DNA of 55,958 bases from positions 37,723 through 93,680 of the forward strand of contig CADCET010000028.1 in NCBI GenBank assembly GCA_902800495.1, written 5' to 3'. The stretch comes from an uncultured Prevotellaceae bacterium (GTDB lineage Bacteria; Bacteroidota; Bacteroidia; Bacteroidales; Bacteroidaceae). The notes below the pieces were generated by a model, which ran no database searches, was not told where the DNA came from, and was given only the letters and a program-made list of their open reading frames with translations. The position numbers and the translations under genes are program-made. Shown here piece by piece: positions 1 through 8,381 of the stretch (position 1 is the stretch's first letter; every line of letters starts with the position of its first letter).

Positions 1-133
1 CCGAAATCGAAAATGACAAATGACAAATGACATAAATGACCGCAAACAGACACTATTATTGTCAACGGTTGTTGCAATTTTCTCCATGTCGATTATATTA
101 TCACTTAAATGCTTAAAAAACATTAAATTTAGC

Positions 134-172
134 AAGGTGTCCCGACTTATGGGACACCTTTGTATTTATTTT
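134..172 (+). terminator. Intrinsic terminator
   Basis: A perfect 10-bp inverted repeat (AAGGTGTCCC at 134-143, its complement at 151-160, 7-nt loop) is followed by a T-rich tract. It probably ends a gene left of the window. Nothing else is recognisable in the first 212 bases apart from a short run of AAATGAC repeats at 11-40. Confidence 0.8.
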
Positions 173-212
173 GCAGTCGATAAATGATTGTTGAACTAAA
201 ATAAATGTAATT

Positions 213-401
213 ATGGAATTCAAATTAAGAGCAAACATCGTGATGAGCAGAGAGCTCACAGTTGAGGCAGAGAACCTGAAGGAAGCTATGGATAAGGCAC
301 AGGCAATGATGGGCGAGCCGATAACCTACAAGGATCTGACGATGACGAAGGTGTATTACGACGACGTTCGGATGGACGGCCAAGAACTCGTTGTAAAATG
401 A
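213..401 (+). CDS. Small protein of unknown function, 62 aa
   Basis: I do not recognise this 62-residue protein. It has no signal peptide or membrane segment. It is a mixed alpha/beta, charged sequence that starts MEFKLRANIVMSRELTVEAE and ends DGQELVVK, compatible with a small single-domain cytosolic fold. It stands alone between two intrinsic terminators (134-172 and 413-467), which supports a real monocistronic gene rather than a chance reading frame. The antisense frames over the same bases have no such framing. No promoter of the Bacteroidetes type was found with confidence upstream. A function cannot be offered. Confidence 0.6.
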   Translation: MEFKLRANIVMSRELTVEAENLKEAMDKAQAMMGEPITYKDLTMTKVYYDDVRMDGQELVVK

Positions 402-412
402 GTTGAATATAT

Positions 413-467
413 CTGCCACCGATGTACCTCAAGAGTGGTGCTTCGGCGGCAGTATGTTTTTGTTTTG
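413..467 (+). terminator. Intrinsic terminator after the 62-aa gene
   Basis: CTGCC-A-CCG (413-421) pairs with CGG-C-GGCAG (444-452), with one mismatch, and is followed by TATGTTTTTGTTTTG. It lies 12 nt after the stop codon. The remaining bases to 602 show no gene. Confidence 0.7.
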
Positions 468-602
468 TAACCGTCCACAGAACACACATTGCCTGCCAAC
501 GTGATTACTGTGATATAAGGACGCTTGTTTTTATTCCCTATTTATCATAATGCCGATTGTATATAAAATCCGTATTTTCATTATATTCCTGCTTAAATAC
601 CA

Positions 603-2816
603 TCAGATGCGCTCTACCTGCTTGACGCCCTTGACGGTACGGAGCCGCTTGACGAGCGCTTCGAGACGGTTCACGTCGTCAATCATCACGACAAGGTTTC
701 CACGGAAGAGTCCGTCGCTGGAGTCGATGTTGATGCTGCGCAGCACGAGGCGTTCTTCTTTCGAAATGATGTTCGTCAGGTTGTTGACGATGCCGATGTC
801 GTCCTGACCAATGACGCGCAGGGTCATCTGATACTGCGACGCACCCTTGCCCGACCATTTTGCCTTCACCACGCGATAGCCGAAACGGCGGCGCAGCTCT
901 GGCGCATTCGGACAGTCTGAGCGGTGAATCTTTATGCCGCCGCTGACGGTCACAAAGCCGAAGACATCGTCGCCATAGATGGGATTGCAGCAACGGGCCA
1001 GCTGGTAGTCGAGTCCTTTCAGATTACGGTCGATGACCAGCACGTCATCGTTCTGCGGCATCTGCTGCTGGGCCTTTGATTCCTCTAAGACGAACTCCTC
1101 AGCCGAACGGGCCTGATTGTCGCCTGTGACCACCTGTTCGCCTTGTTGCAGTTCCAGGTATTTGTCGATGACGGTATTGATATCCAACGTCTGGTCGGCC
1201 ACCTGCTTGTAGAATTCTGACGACGTCTTATAGCCTAACTTCTTGATGACGTGCATCATCGTCGACTCGTCGAGGTCTATCTTGCGATTCTTGAACTTCC
1301 GCTCAATCATCTCCTTGGCCATCAATCCGTCTTTCTGCTGCGTCTCTTTCAGCGCCAGACGAATCTTGGCTTTCGCACGGCTGGTCTTGACCACTGAGAG
1401 CCACTCCTGTTTCGGCTTCTGCTGCGACGAAGTCATAATCTCAACTTGGTCGCCGCTCTGAAGCAGATAACGGAATGTCACCACCTTATTATTAACGCGC
1501 GCGCCCACACACGAGGAGCCGATCTTCGAGTGGATATGATAAGCCATATCGAGAACGGTGGCACCCTTGGGGAATTTCAGCAGGTCGCCCTTCGGCGTGA
1601 AGACATAGACCTCGTCCTCGTACAAGTCCATCTTGAACTGATCCATTGCCTCGCGGCCGTCGCTCGTCTCGAGCATCTGGCGTATCGACGTCAGCCACTC
1701 GTCCATACCGCTCTGTCCCTTCACGCCTTTGTATCGCCAATGTGCAGCCACGCCACGCTCGGCAATCTCGTCCATACGCTCTGTACGTATCTGAATCTCA
1801 ACCCATTTCTGTTCCGGACCCAGTACGGTGATGTGCAGCGACTCGTAGCCGTTCGACTTCGGCACGCTGAGCCAGTCACGCAGTCGCTTCGGATTGGGCT
1901 GATACATATCAGTGACGATGCTGTAAGCCTGCCAGCATTGCTGTTTCTCCTTGTCTTCAGGACAGTCGATGATGACGCGGATGGCAAACAGGTCGTAGAC
2001 GCCCTCGAAGCCGCACTTCTGCTTCTTCATTTTCTGCCAGATGGAGTGTATCGACTTCGTGCGCCCCTTAACGTGGAACGTCAGTCCTGCGGCCGTCAGC
2101 TTGTCGCTGATAGGTTGTATGAAGCGCTTGATATAGGCGTCGCGGCTCTGTTTTGTCTCGCTCAGTTTCTCTTTGATCAGATAGTAGGCGTCGTGCTCTA
2201 AGTATTTGAGCGACAAGTCTTCCAACTCCGACTTCAACTTATAGAGACCTAACTTGTGAGCCAGCGGCGCATACAGGTAAGCCGCCTCCTGACTGACTTC
2301 GCGGCGCATCTCGTCGTTCTCTGTGTCGCGTATCTGCCGCATCAGGTTCACACGGTCGGCAATCATAATCAGTATCACGCGCATATCCTCAGCAAACGAC
2401 AGCAGCAGGTTGCGGAAATTCTCGCTCTCAACAACAGGATTCTTCTGATACAGTTCCTGAATGCGGCGCAGGCCGTGCAGGATGCGTGCCACCGACTCGC
2501 CGTAGTCATGCTCAACCTCGTCGACAGTCACTAAGCCCGCCTCTACGCTGTAGCGCAACAAGATGGCCACAACGGCATCGCGCTTCAATCCTGTCTCGTC
2601 CACCAGAATGCTTGCCGTCTGCAATCCCGTCAGCACAGGATTCAGCCCGAAGGCATCGCGAACAATCTGGTGACCCTCCATCAGCTGGCCGATATGGTGG
2701 CGCAGCAACTGCTCGTCGCCAGGCTCTAACGAGTCCCCTACCCTTTCCTTCAGTTCGGCGTACAAAGTGAGCGTCTCGGCACGCTCAGCGGTGGTAAATT
2801 CAAACTTCTCGTCCAT
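603..2816 (-). CDS. relA: RelA-type (p)ppGpp synthetase with a degenerate HD domain
   Basis: Long RSH protein of about 737 aa that makes the stringent-response alarmone (p)ppGpp from ATP and GTP/GDP on starved ribosomes. The order is: pseudo-HD domain, synthetase domain (with SVPKSNGYESLH and VEIQIRTERMDEIAERGVAA), TGS domain (VYVFTPKGDLLKFPKGATVL), zinc-finger region (LARCCNPIYGDDVFGFVT) and a C-terminal ACT domain ending GVKQVERI. The hydrolase HD signature is missing: where bifunctional enzymes have LLHDxxED this reads ILLRYSVEAG, close to the pseudo-HD of E. coli RelA. So a synthetase without hydrolase is likely, with a second RSH expected elsewhere. The start is placed at the ATG at 2816 (MDEKFEF); the frame extends 14 codons upstream, but those codons overlap the probable promoter. 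Divergent from the DUF4301 gene. Confidence 0.92.
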   Translation of the reverse strand: MDEKFEFTTAERAETLTLYAELKERVGDSLEPGDEQLLRHHIGQLMEGHQIVRDAFGLNPVLTGLQTASILVDETGLKRDAVVAILLRYSVEAGLVTVDEVEHDYGESVARILHGLRRIQELYQKNPVVESENFRNLLLSFAEDMRVILIMIADRVNLMRQIRDTENDEMRREVSQEAAYLYAPLAHKLGLYKLKSELEDLSLKYLEHDAYYLIKEKLSETKQSRDAYIKRFIQPISDKLTAAGLTFHVKGRTKSIHSIWQKMKKQKCGFEGVYDLFAIRVIIDCPEDKEKQQCWQAYSIVTDMYQPNPKRLRDWLSVPKSNGYESLHITVLGPEQKWVEIQIRTERMDEIAERGVAAHWRYKGVKGQSGMDEWLTSIRQMLETSDGREAMDQFKMDLYEDEVYVFTPKGDLLKFPKGATVLDMAYHIHSKIGSSCVGARVNNKVVTFRYLLQSGDQVEIMTSSQQKPKQEWLSVVKTSRAKAKIRLALKETQQKDGLMAKEMIERKFKNRKIDLDESTMMHVIKKLGYKTSSEFYKQVADQTLDINTVIDKYLELQQGEQVVTGDNQARSAEEFVLEESKAQQQMPQNDDVLVIDRNLKGLDYQLARCCNPIYGDDVFGFVTVSGGIKIHRSDCPNAPELRRRFGYRVVKAKWSGKGASQYQMTLRVIGQDDIGIVNNLTNIISKEERLVLRSINIDSSDGLFRGNLVVMIDDVNRLEALVKRLRTVKGVKQVERI

Positions 2817-2835
2817 CGTAAACACAATTTTGTGG

Positions 2836-2843
2836 CAAAGATA
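2836..2843 (-). promoter_or_regulatory. Probable -7 element of relA
   Basis: On the minus strand this reads TATCTTTG, a match to the Bacteroidetes -7 consensus TAnnTTTG, 20 nt ahead of the chosen relA start. I saw no clear -33 TTTG at the right distance. Confidence 0.5.
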
Positions 2844-2863
2844 GTAAAAAGTTGGCAAAAAAA

Positions 2864-2894
2864 CTTGCTATTCGCGAAAAACTTCGTATATTTG
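2864..2894 (+). promoter_or_regulatory. Promoter of the DUF4301 gene
   Basis: CTTG at 2864-2867, a 19-nt spacer, then TATATTTG at 2887-2894. It drives the gene starting at 2934 and is back to back with the relA promoter. Confidence 0.7.
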
Positions 2895-2933
2895 CGCTTG
2901 GAATTGACATATCAAACTTAAAACAACAATATT

Positions 2934-4448
2934 ATGCTAACACAACAAGACCTACAGCAGATTGCCAAGAAAGGCATCAGTGAAGAACAAATCAAGCAGC
3001 AACTCAACGAGTTTAAGACCGGATTCCCCTTCCTGCGCCTCAAGGCAGCAGCCAGCATTGAGGACGGCATCGTGGCTACCAGTGAGAACGACAAAAATGC
3101 CTATATCCAGGCGTGGAACGAGTACAAGCAGCAGGGACACAAGATTGTGAAGTTCGTGCCTGCTTCTGGTGCTGCTTCGCGTATGTTCAAGGATATGTTC
3201 GCCTTTGTCGACGCCGACTACGACACCCCCACCACCCCATTCGAGAAGCAGTTCTTCGACGGACTGAAGAACTTCGCCTTCTACGACGAGCTCGACGCTG
3301 CCTGCCGTAAAAACGAGGGCAAGTCCATCGAATATCTCATACAGGACGGTCAGTACAAGAAAGTGGTCGAGAACATGCTCTTCCAGAAGGGACTGAACTA
3401 CGGCCAGCTGCCCAAGGGTATGTTGCTCTTCCACCGCTACCCCGAAGGGCCACGCACACCTATGGAAGAACATCTTGTAGAAGGTGCCCTCTATGCCGCT
3501 TCGAACGGCGAGTCTTGCGTACACTTCACCGTCTCGCACGAGCACATGGATATGTTCAAGAAGCGCGTCGCACAGAAGTCCGACCAGTATGCCCAGAAGT
3601 ATGGCGTCAAGTACGACATCTCGTTCTCTGAGCAGAAGCCCTCGACTGACACCATTGCTGCTGGTCCTGATAACGAGCCATTCCGCAACGACGACGGCTC
3701 GCTGCTCTTCCGTCCAGGCGGTCACGGCGCACTCATCGAGAACCTCAACGAGATTGATGCCGACGTCATCTTCATCAAGAATATCGACAACGTCGTACCT
3801 GACCGTCTGAAGGCTGAGACCGTCGACTACAAGCAAGTTATTGCCGGTATCTTGATTCAGCTTCAGAAGCTGACATTCAAATACTTGCAGGAGTTGGATA
3901 AAGGACAGCTTGACCACGACAAGCTCAAGGAAATTAAGCATTTCGTAGAGCACGCATTCTGCCGCCGTCCCGATATCGACAGCCTGAGCGATCAGGAGCT
4001 TGCCGAGTATCTGCGTAAGAAACTCAACCGCCCGATGCGCGTCTGCGGCGTCGTGAAGAATGTCGGCGAGCCTGGCGGCGGTCCGTTCCTCACCTACAAT
4101 CAGGACGGCACTATCTCGCTCCAGATTCTGGAGTCGAGCCAGATTGACAAGAACAACAAGGAGTATATGGAGATGTTCACGCAAGGCACGCACTTCAACC
4201 CCGTCGATCTTGTCTGCGCCGTCAAGGACTACAAGGGCCAGCCCTTCAACTTGCCCGAATTTGTCGACCGCACTACTGGCTTCATCTCCAGCAAGTCGAA
4301 GAACGGTCGTGAGCTGAAGGCGCTTGAATTGCCTGGATTGTGGAATGGTGCTATGAGCGACTGGAACACGGTCTTCGTAGAAGTGCCCCTCAGCACCTTC
4401 AATCCCGTGAAGACGGTCAACGATTTGCTCCGTCCGCAGCACCAGTAA
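2934..4448 (+). CDS. DUF4301 family protein, nucleotidyltransferase-like N-terminus
   Basis: Cytosolic protein of 504 aa that I place in the Bacteroidetes family DUF4301, whose function is not established. Residues 71-85 read IVKFVPASGAASRMF, which resembles the substrate-binding loop of sugar-nucleotide and other GT-A type nucleotidyltransferases (PAGGxGTRM). Later stretches DNEPFRNDDGSLLFRPGGHGALIENLNE and ADVIFIKNIDNVVPD would fit the NTP/Mg-binding part of such a fold. No signal peptide or membrane segment. It has its own promoter (2864-2894), is divergent from relA, and is followed after 73 nt by uvrA on the same strand. A nucleotidyl- or phosphosugar-transferring enzyme is an inference from the loop only. 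Confidence 0.8.
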   Translation: MLTQQDLQQIAKKGISEEQIKQQLNEFKTGFPFLRLKAAASIEDGIVATSENDKNAYIQAWNEYKQQGHKIVKFVPASGAASRMFKDMFAFVDADYDTPTTPFEKQFFDGLKNFAFYDELDAACRKNEGKSIEYLIQDGQYKKVVENMLFQKGLNYGQLPKGMLLFHRYPEGPRTPMEEHLVEGALYAASNGESCVHFTVSHEHMDMFKKRVAQKSDQYAQKYGVKYDISFSEQKPSTDTIAAGPDNEPFRNDDGSLLFRPGGHGALIENLNEIDADVIFIKNIDNVVPDRLKAETVDYKQVIAGILIQLQKLTFKYLQELDKGQLDHDKLKEIKHFVEHAFCRRPDIDSLSDQELAEYLRKKLNRPMRVCGVVKNVGEPGGGPFLTYNQDGTISLQILESSQIDKNNKEYMEMFTQGTHFNPVDLVCAVKDYKGQPFNLPEFVDRTTGFISSKSKNGRELKALELPGLWNGAMSDWNTVFVEVPLSTFNPVKTVNDLLRPQHQ

Positions 4449-4458
4449 ATATGACAGC

Positions 4459-4482
4459 CCCCACCCCCAGCCAGGGGTGGGG
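4459..4482. repeat. Perfect C/G-rich inverted repeat between DUF4301 and uvrA
   Basis: CCCCACCCC at 4459-4467 and GGGGTGGGG at 4474-4482 form a 9-bp stem with a 6-nt loop. No T tract follows, so it is not a classic terminator. It resembles the C/G-rich palindrome found inside uvrA at 5058-5092. Confidence 0.65.
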
Positions 4483-4521
4483 TCAGCATCTTATATCAGC
4501 TCGAAGAAGTACGGTACGTGC

Positions 4522-7347
4522 ATGAGTGATTACATCGAGATAAAAGGGGCAAGGGTCAACAACCTGAAGAACATCGACGTGAAAATTCCGCGCAACAAGC
4601 TGGTCGTAGTGGCTGGCGTTAGTGGCAGCGGCAAGTCGTCGTTGGCCTTCGACACGCTCTACGCCGAGGGGCAACGCCGTTACGTCGAAAGTCTCTCGTC
4701 GTATGCCCGTCAGTTCTTGGGGCGTATGAACAAGCCTGAGTGCGACTTCATACGAGGCATTCCACCCGCCATCGCCATCGAGCAGAAAGTCATCTCGCGC
4801 AATCCGCGCAGTACCGTCGGCACGTCGACGGAAATATACGAATACCTACGGCTGCTCTATGCCCGCATCGGTCGCACCTATTCGCCTATCAGCGGTCAGG
4901 AGGTCAAGAAGCACTCTACCGAGGACATTGTCCAACAGATGCTGTCGTACCAGAAAGGCACGAAGTTTGTCGTGATGGCCCCTATCCACTTGTCTGAAGA
5001 CCGCACGCTGGAGCAACAGCTGAAGGCCTATCAGATGGAGGGCTATGCGAGGATAAGCCTTCCCCCATCACCCTCCCGTAGAGGGGGAGCTGAGGAAACT
5101 CAATTCGTCCGTATAGATGACTATCTGGAAAGCCTCCCCCAATCGGCGGACGACGGAGAAGGCCTGTATCTTGTTGTCGACCGTATGTCAGTAGACGACT
5201 CCAAAGACGCCATTGCGCGACTGGTAGACTCTGCCGAGACCGCATTCTACGAGGGTCACGGCGAGTGTCGCCTGATGTTCCTGCCGTCGAACATCATTTA
5301 CGACTTCTCTATGAAATTCGAGGCCGACGGCATGATGTTCGAGGAGCCTACAGACCAACTATTCTCGTTCAACTCGCCTATGGGAGCCTGTCCTGAGTGT
5401 CAGGGCTTCGGCAAAGTCATCGGCATCGACGAGCGGCTGGTGATTCCCAACACGACGCTGTCTGTCTACGACGGCTGCGTCGTCTGCTGGCACGGCGAGA
5501 AGATGAAGGAGTGGCAACAATGGTTCATACAGCACGCACAGAAGGACGACTTCCCCATTTTCGAGCCATACATGAACCTCAGCCAGCAGCAGAAAGACTG
5601 GCTTTGGCACGGGTTGCCGTCAGACCGAGGCGCCAAAGAAAAGCCGTGCATCGACCAATTCTTCGAGATGCTCAAGGAGAATCAGTATAAGATTCAATAC
5701 CGCGTGATGCAGGCACGTTATCGAGGCAAGACAACCTGTCCGAAGTGTCACGGCACCCGCCTGAAACCTGAAGCAGAATACGTCAAGATAGACGGACGAA
5801 GCATCACCGATCTGGTGCAAATGCCCGTTATCAGACTCAAGGAATGGTTTGACCACCTGACACTCAACGAGCATGATGCCGAGGTCGGACGACGCTTGTT
5901 AGCTGAGATAACCTCACGTCTGCAATTCCTTTTAGATGTGGGACTTGGCTATCTGACGCTCAACCGTCTCTCGAACACGCTCAGCGGCGGCGAAAGCCAG
6001 CGTATCAACCTCTGCACCAGCTTGGGCAGTTCGCTGGTTGGCTCGCTCTACATACTCGACGAACCCAGCATAGGTCTCCACTCACGCGACACAGACCGAC
6101 TGATTCACGTACTTAAGGAACTGCAAGCCATCGGCAACACGGTGGTCGTCGTTGAGCACGACGAGGAGATCATGCGGGCCGCCGACTACCTGATTGACGT
6201 TGGCCCCGATGCAGGCCGGCTGGGTGGCGAAATTGTCTATGCTGGTACGCCCGACGTCAGCAAGAGCAATAGCAAGAACTCGCGCAGTTATACCGTCAAG
6301 TATTTGTGCGGCGAAGAGCAGATTCCCGTCCCCACGTCGCGTCGCCCTTGGAACCGCTATATCGGCATCAAGGGTGCCCGCATGAACAACCTGCGCGGCA
6401 TCGACGTGAAGATTCCGCTCAACGTGATGACCGTTGTGACGGGCGTATCAGGAAGCGGCAAGTCGAGCCTTATCAAGGGTATTCTCTACCCTGCCCTCAA
6501 ACGCCATATCGGCGAAGTGTTTGATGCACCAGGCGAATACCTCGGACTGACGGGCGACATCGATGCCGTCAAGCATATCGAGTTCGTCGACCAGAACCCC
6601 ATCGGCAAGTCAACACGCTCGAATCCAGCTACATACGTCAAGGCTTACGACGCCATCCGCGACCTTTATGCCAGTCAGCCCCTGAGCCAGCAGATGGGTT
6701 TCGGCAGTCAGTATTTCTCGTTCAACGCCGACGGCGGCCGTTGCGACGAGTGTAAGGGTGCAGGCACCATCACCGTCGAGATGCAGTTTATGGCAGACCT
6801 CGTGCTGGAGTGCGAAGCTTGTCACGGACGGCGCTTCAAACAGGATATTCTCGACGTACGCTACAAAGGCAAGAACATTTACGACGTGCTGAACATGACC
6901 ATCTCTGAGGCTATTGATTTCTTTGAAGGTCACAAGGCCATCGTCAACCGTCTGAAGCCGTTGGAGGATGTCGGACTCGGCTACATTAAGTTAGGACAGA
7001 ACTCTTCGTCGCTCTCGGGTGGCGAGAACCAGCGCGTGAAACTGGCATACTTCATCGGGCAGGAGCGACAGGAGCCCACTTTATTTATATTCGACGAACC
7101 CACAACAGGTTTGCACTTCCACGACATCAGCCGTTTGCTGAAGTCGTTCGACGCACTCATCGAGCGCGGTCATAGTATTGTGGTCATCGAGCATAACCTC
7201 GAAGTCGTCAAATGTGCTGACCACGTTATCGACCTCGGACCTGACGGAGGCGACCGCGGCGGTTCGTTGGTTATTGCCGGAACACCCGAAGAGGTGACCC
7301 AGTGCCAGAAAAGCATCACAGGCCAATATTTGAAAGAAAAGATATAA
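4522..7347 (+). CDS. uvrA: Excinuclease ABC subunit A
   Basis: DNA-damage recognition ATPase of nucleotide excision repair, 941 aa. First Walker A at residues 32-39 (GVSGSGKS), first ABC signature [15 protein letters not shown] with [10 protein letters not shown], a second Walker [14 protein letters not shown] and second signature [14 protein letters not shown] with [10 protein letters not shown]. The C-terminal zinc module is complete (CDECKGAG ... CEACHGRRF). In the first zinc module only one CxxC (ACPECQGFG) is visible, so this may be the second UvrA paralogue common in Bacteroidetes. The start is set at the ATG at 4522 ([15 protein letters not shown]); the 15 upstream codons read through the C/G palindrome. 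Residues 179-194 ([16 protein letters not shown]) look like a foreign in-frame insert made of a palindromic repeat. Confidence 0.95.
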   Translation: MSDYIEIKGARVNNLKNIDVKIPRNKLVVVAGVSGSGKSSLAFDTLYAEGQRRYVESLSSYARQFLGRMNKPECDFIRGIPPAIAIEQKVISRNPRSTVGTSTEIYEYLRLLYARIGRTYSPISGQEVKKHSTEDIVQQMLSYQKGTKFVVMAPIHLSEDRTLEQQLKAYQMEGYARISLPPSPSRRGGAEETQFVRIDDYLESLPQSADDGEGLYLVVDRMSVDDSKDAIARLVDSAETAFYEGHGECRLMFLPSNIIYDFSMKFEADGMMFEEPTDQLFSFNSPMGACPECQGFGKVIGIDERLVIPNTTLSVYDGCVVCWHGEKMKEWQQWFIQHAQKDDFPIFEPYMNLSQQQKDWLWHGLPSDRGAKEKPCIDQFFEMLKENQYKIQYRVMQARYRGKTTCPKCHGTRLKPEAEYVKIDGRSITDLVQMPVIRLKEWFDHLTLNEHDAEVGRRLLAEITSRLQFLLDVGLGYLTLNRLSNTLSGGESQRINLCTSLGSSLVGSLYILDEPSIGLHSRDTDRLIHVLKELQAIGNTVVVVEHDEEIMRAADYLIDVGPDAGRLGGEIVYAGTPDVSKSNSKNSRSYTVKYLCGEEQIPVPTSRRPWNRYIGIKGARMNNLRGIDVKIPLNVMTVVTGVSGSGKSSLIKGILYPALKRHIGEVFDAPGEYLGLTGDIDAVKHIEFVDQNPIGKSTRSNPATYVKAYDAIRDLYASQPLSQQMGFGSQYFSFNADGGRCDECKGAGTITVEMQFMADLVLECEACHGRRFKQDILDVRYKGKNIYDVLNMTISEAIDFFEGHKAIVNRLKPLEDVGLGYIKLGQNSSSLSGGENQRVKLAYFIGQERQEPTLFIFDEPTTGLHFHDISRLLKSFDALIERGHSIVVIEHNLEVVKCADHVIDLGPDGGDRGGSLVIAGTPEEVTQCQKSITGQYLKEKI
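5058..5092. repeat. Palindromic repeat inserted in frame in uvrA
   Basis: The stretch CTTCCCCC ... GGGGGAG with an inner CCCTC/GAGGG stem lies inside the coding sequence and adds about 14 proline- and arginine-rich residues. Its composition differs sharply from the neighbouring codons and matches the style of the palindrome at 4459-4482. Confidence 0.6.
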
Positions 7348-7360
7348 AAGTTGTTAAATT

Positions 7361-7393
7361 CTGAACATCGTATCGATATTTTTCGTAACTTTG
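7361..7393 (+). promoter_or_regulatory. Probable rpoD promoter
   Basis: TAACTTTG at 7386-7393 is a good -7 element. The -33 region is weak (CTG at 7361-7363, 22-nt spacer). The transcript would have a leader of about 70 nt before the rpoD start. Confidence 0.55.
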
Positions 7394-7469
7394 CACCGCT
7401 TTTAAAGAGAATATACGTATATTGGCTTGATATTCAAGCAATTAAAGAAGAAAGAAGGGTAATAAGAGA

Positions 7470-8342
7470 ATGAGACAACTAAAGATTCAGAAGAGTATCA
7501 CCAACCGTTCGAGTGAGGCTCTGGACAAGTATTTGGTAGAAATTGGTCGTGCACCGCTAATCAGCATTGACGAGGAAATTGAACTGGCGCAGAAAATCCG
7601 CAAAGGCGGCCCCGAGGGCGAACGTGCTAAGGACAAACTCGTCACCGCCAACCTGCGTTTCGTTGTGTCTGTCGCCAAGCAATACCAGCATCAGGGCCTG
7701 ACGCTAACCGACCTCATCGACGAAGGCAATATCGGTCTGATTAAGGCTGCCCAGAAGTTTGACGAGACGCGCGGTTTCAAATTCATCTCCTACGCCGTTT
7801 GGTGGATTCGTCAGTCTATCCTGCAGGCTATTGCCGAGCAGAGCCGTATCGTGCGTCTGCCGCTGAATCAAGTTGGCTCGCTCAACAAGATCAATCATGA
7901 AATCAACAAGTTCGAGCAGGAGCACCAGCGCCATCCGTCGGTTTCGGAACTTGCTGAGATGACAGAGATTGACGAGGAGAAGATTGGTCAGTCGATGCAG
8001 GCCGACAGTCACCACGTGTCTATCGACGCACCGTTCCAGGACGGCGAAGACAACTGTATGCTCGACGTGATGGCTTCTGGCGACGACTCGCGCACAGACC
8101 GTCATGTTGACCACGAGTCGATGGCTCAGGAGCTGAACACCGTATTGAACAAGGTTCTGAAGGAGCGCGAGATTACCATCATCCGCGAGTGCTTCGGCAT
8201 CGGATGCCACGAGAAGGGTCTTGAGGAAATCGGCGACCAGTTAGGACTGACGCGTGAGCGTGTCCGCCAGATTCGCGAAAAGAGCATCGCCAAGCTCCGC
8301 GACTCAGGCAATGCAAGAATTTTGATGAAGTATTTAGGCTGA
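7470..8342 (+). CDS. rpoD: Primary sigma factor RpoD (short Bacteroidetes type)
   Basis: Housekeeping sigma-70 factor, 290 aa, directing RNA polymerase to the TTTG/TAnnTTTG promoters seen throughout the window. Region 1.2 is at the N-terminus (DKYLVEIGRAPLISIDEEIELA), region 2 follows with the core-binding and melting motif (DLIDEGNIGLIKAAQKFDETRGFKFISYAVWWIRQSI, given here only as its landmarks DLIDEGN, FKFISYA, WWIRQ), then region 3 and a region 4 helix-turn-helix ending GLTRERVRQIREKSIAKLR. Region 1.1 and the long spacer of E. coli RpoD are absent, as is usual in this phylum. The start at 7470 gives MRQLKIQKSITNRSSE, the standard N-terminus. Single gene with its own promoter. Confidence 0.95.
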   Translation: MRQLKIQKSITNRSSEALDKYLVEIGRAPLISIDEEIELAQKIRKGGPEGERAKDKLVTANLRFVVSVAKQYQHQGLTLTDLIDEGNIGLIKAAQKFDETRGFKFISYAVWWIRQSILQAIAEQSRIVRLPLNQVGSLNKINHEINKFEQEHQRHPSVSELAEMTEIDEEKIGQSMQADSHHVSIDAPFQDGEDNCMLDVMASGDDSRTDRHVDHESMAQELNTVLNKVLKEREITIIRECFGIGCHEKGLEEIGDQLGLTRERVRQIREKSIAKLRDSGNARILMKYLG

Positions 8343-8346
8343 AAAT

Positions 8347-8377
8347 TTTGCGACGTCAAGATTTATTTGTAATTTTG
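8347..8377 (+). promoter_or_regulatory. Promoter of the DUF5686 gene
   Basis: TTTG at 8347-8350, exactly 19 nt, TAATTTTG at 8370-8377. The expected transcription start (4-8 nt downstream) falls on or next to the GTG at 8382, so the mRNA would be leaderless or the true start is further in. Confidence 0.75.
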
Positions 8378-8381
8378 CGTC

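Noticed and set aside
1446-2201. Plus-strand frame of 251 codons inside relA
   Set aside because: It is a shadow of the synthetase and TGS coding region, with an implausible His/Arg-rich composition.
2952-4442. Long antisense frame (496 codons) opposite the DUF4301 gene
   Set aside because: It mirrors the coding frame of a G+C-rich gene, has Leu/Val-rich low-quality translation and no promoter. The plus-strand gene has a family match and a promoter.
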